From assembly GCF_037975245.1 (NCBI RefSeq), contig NC_092564.1:25849484-25909483 (forward strand): a stretch of 60,000 nt of DNA, read 5' to 3'. This DNA is from Apostichopus japonicus (lineage: Eukaryota; Echinodermata; Holothuroidea; Aspidochirotida; Stichopodidae). Positions 59,872 to 60,000 of the stretch are shown one piece after another (positions within the stretch are counted from its first letter, which is position 1; every line of letters begins with the position of its first letter). The translations under genes were made by a program, and so were the position numbers. Under the pieces are notes generated by a model. The model ran no database searches and was not told the DNA's origin. It saw only the letters and a list, made by a program, of their open reading frames with translations.

Positions 59872-60000
59872 GTAAGCCTAAATATGGTTAAAAGGGAAAA
59901 CAGATCAGGGAATGTAAACAAGCGAACAGACAAATGACAATGATCAGGACAGAAGTTGTGATAGCAAATAGCCCCTCCACTTTTCCTTCTTCTTTTTATA

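Overview
The window is animal nuclear DNA: three multi-exon genes with GT-AG introns set among many transposon-derived repeats and long (TA)n microsatellites. The mix of an OS-9 gene, a C-type lectin/EGF gene and a PHD-finger LINE with a 2A-like motif suggests a marine invertebrate deuterostome, perhaps an echinoderm; this species guess is inference.

Layout. (1) Positions 44-6985, plus strand: the last eight coding exons of long-chain acyl-CoA dehydrogenase (ACADL, mitochondrial fatty-acid beta-oxidation); the transit-peptide exon lies to the left of the window. (2) 6986-13240: convergent intergenic space holding both 3' flanks and a roughly 0.9 kb minisatellite of a 19-bp unit with a telomere-like core. 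(3) 13241-33337, minus strand: a complete OS9 gene, 13 coding exons and 707 codons, encoding the ER lectin that passes misfolded glycoproteins to ER-associated degradation. Its introns carry a 54-bp minisatellite in which a splice donor is repeated, a TIR element made of TAATCG-like sequence, a tRNA-derived SINE, a nearly full-length but inactivated LINE, and another TIR element. (4) 33338-39374: intergenic, with a tRNA-like SINE and a recent 220-bp tandem duplication. (5) 39375 to beyond the right edge, plus strand: a secreted or membrane-bound C-type lectin followed by EGF-like domains, with two candidate signal-peptide first exons. Its introns hold most of the other repeats, including a decayed L1/Tx1-type LINE and a TIR element whose insertion can be checked against an empty paralogous copy.

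The genes are not an operon and show no evident functional link. The most interesting item is a pair of elements, about 190 bp each, at 450-638 (plus) and 41452-41645 (minus). They begin with the first ~45 nt of U2 snRNA, share the same unrelated body, and are flanked by 10-11 bp target-site duplications: a U2-snRNA-headed SINE. Other notable items are the repeated splice-donor array in OS9, the 2A-like motif with His in place of Glu in the LINE, repeat-borne DR1 nuclear-receptor sites in an ACADL intron, and the TIR element with an empty-site paralogue. All exon coordinates were derived by hand from splice consensus, phase continuity and remembered family similarity; no alignment or transcript data were used.
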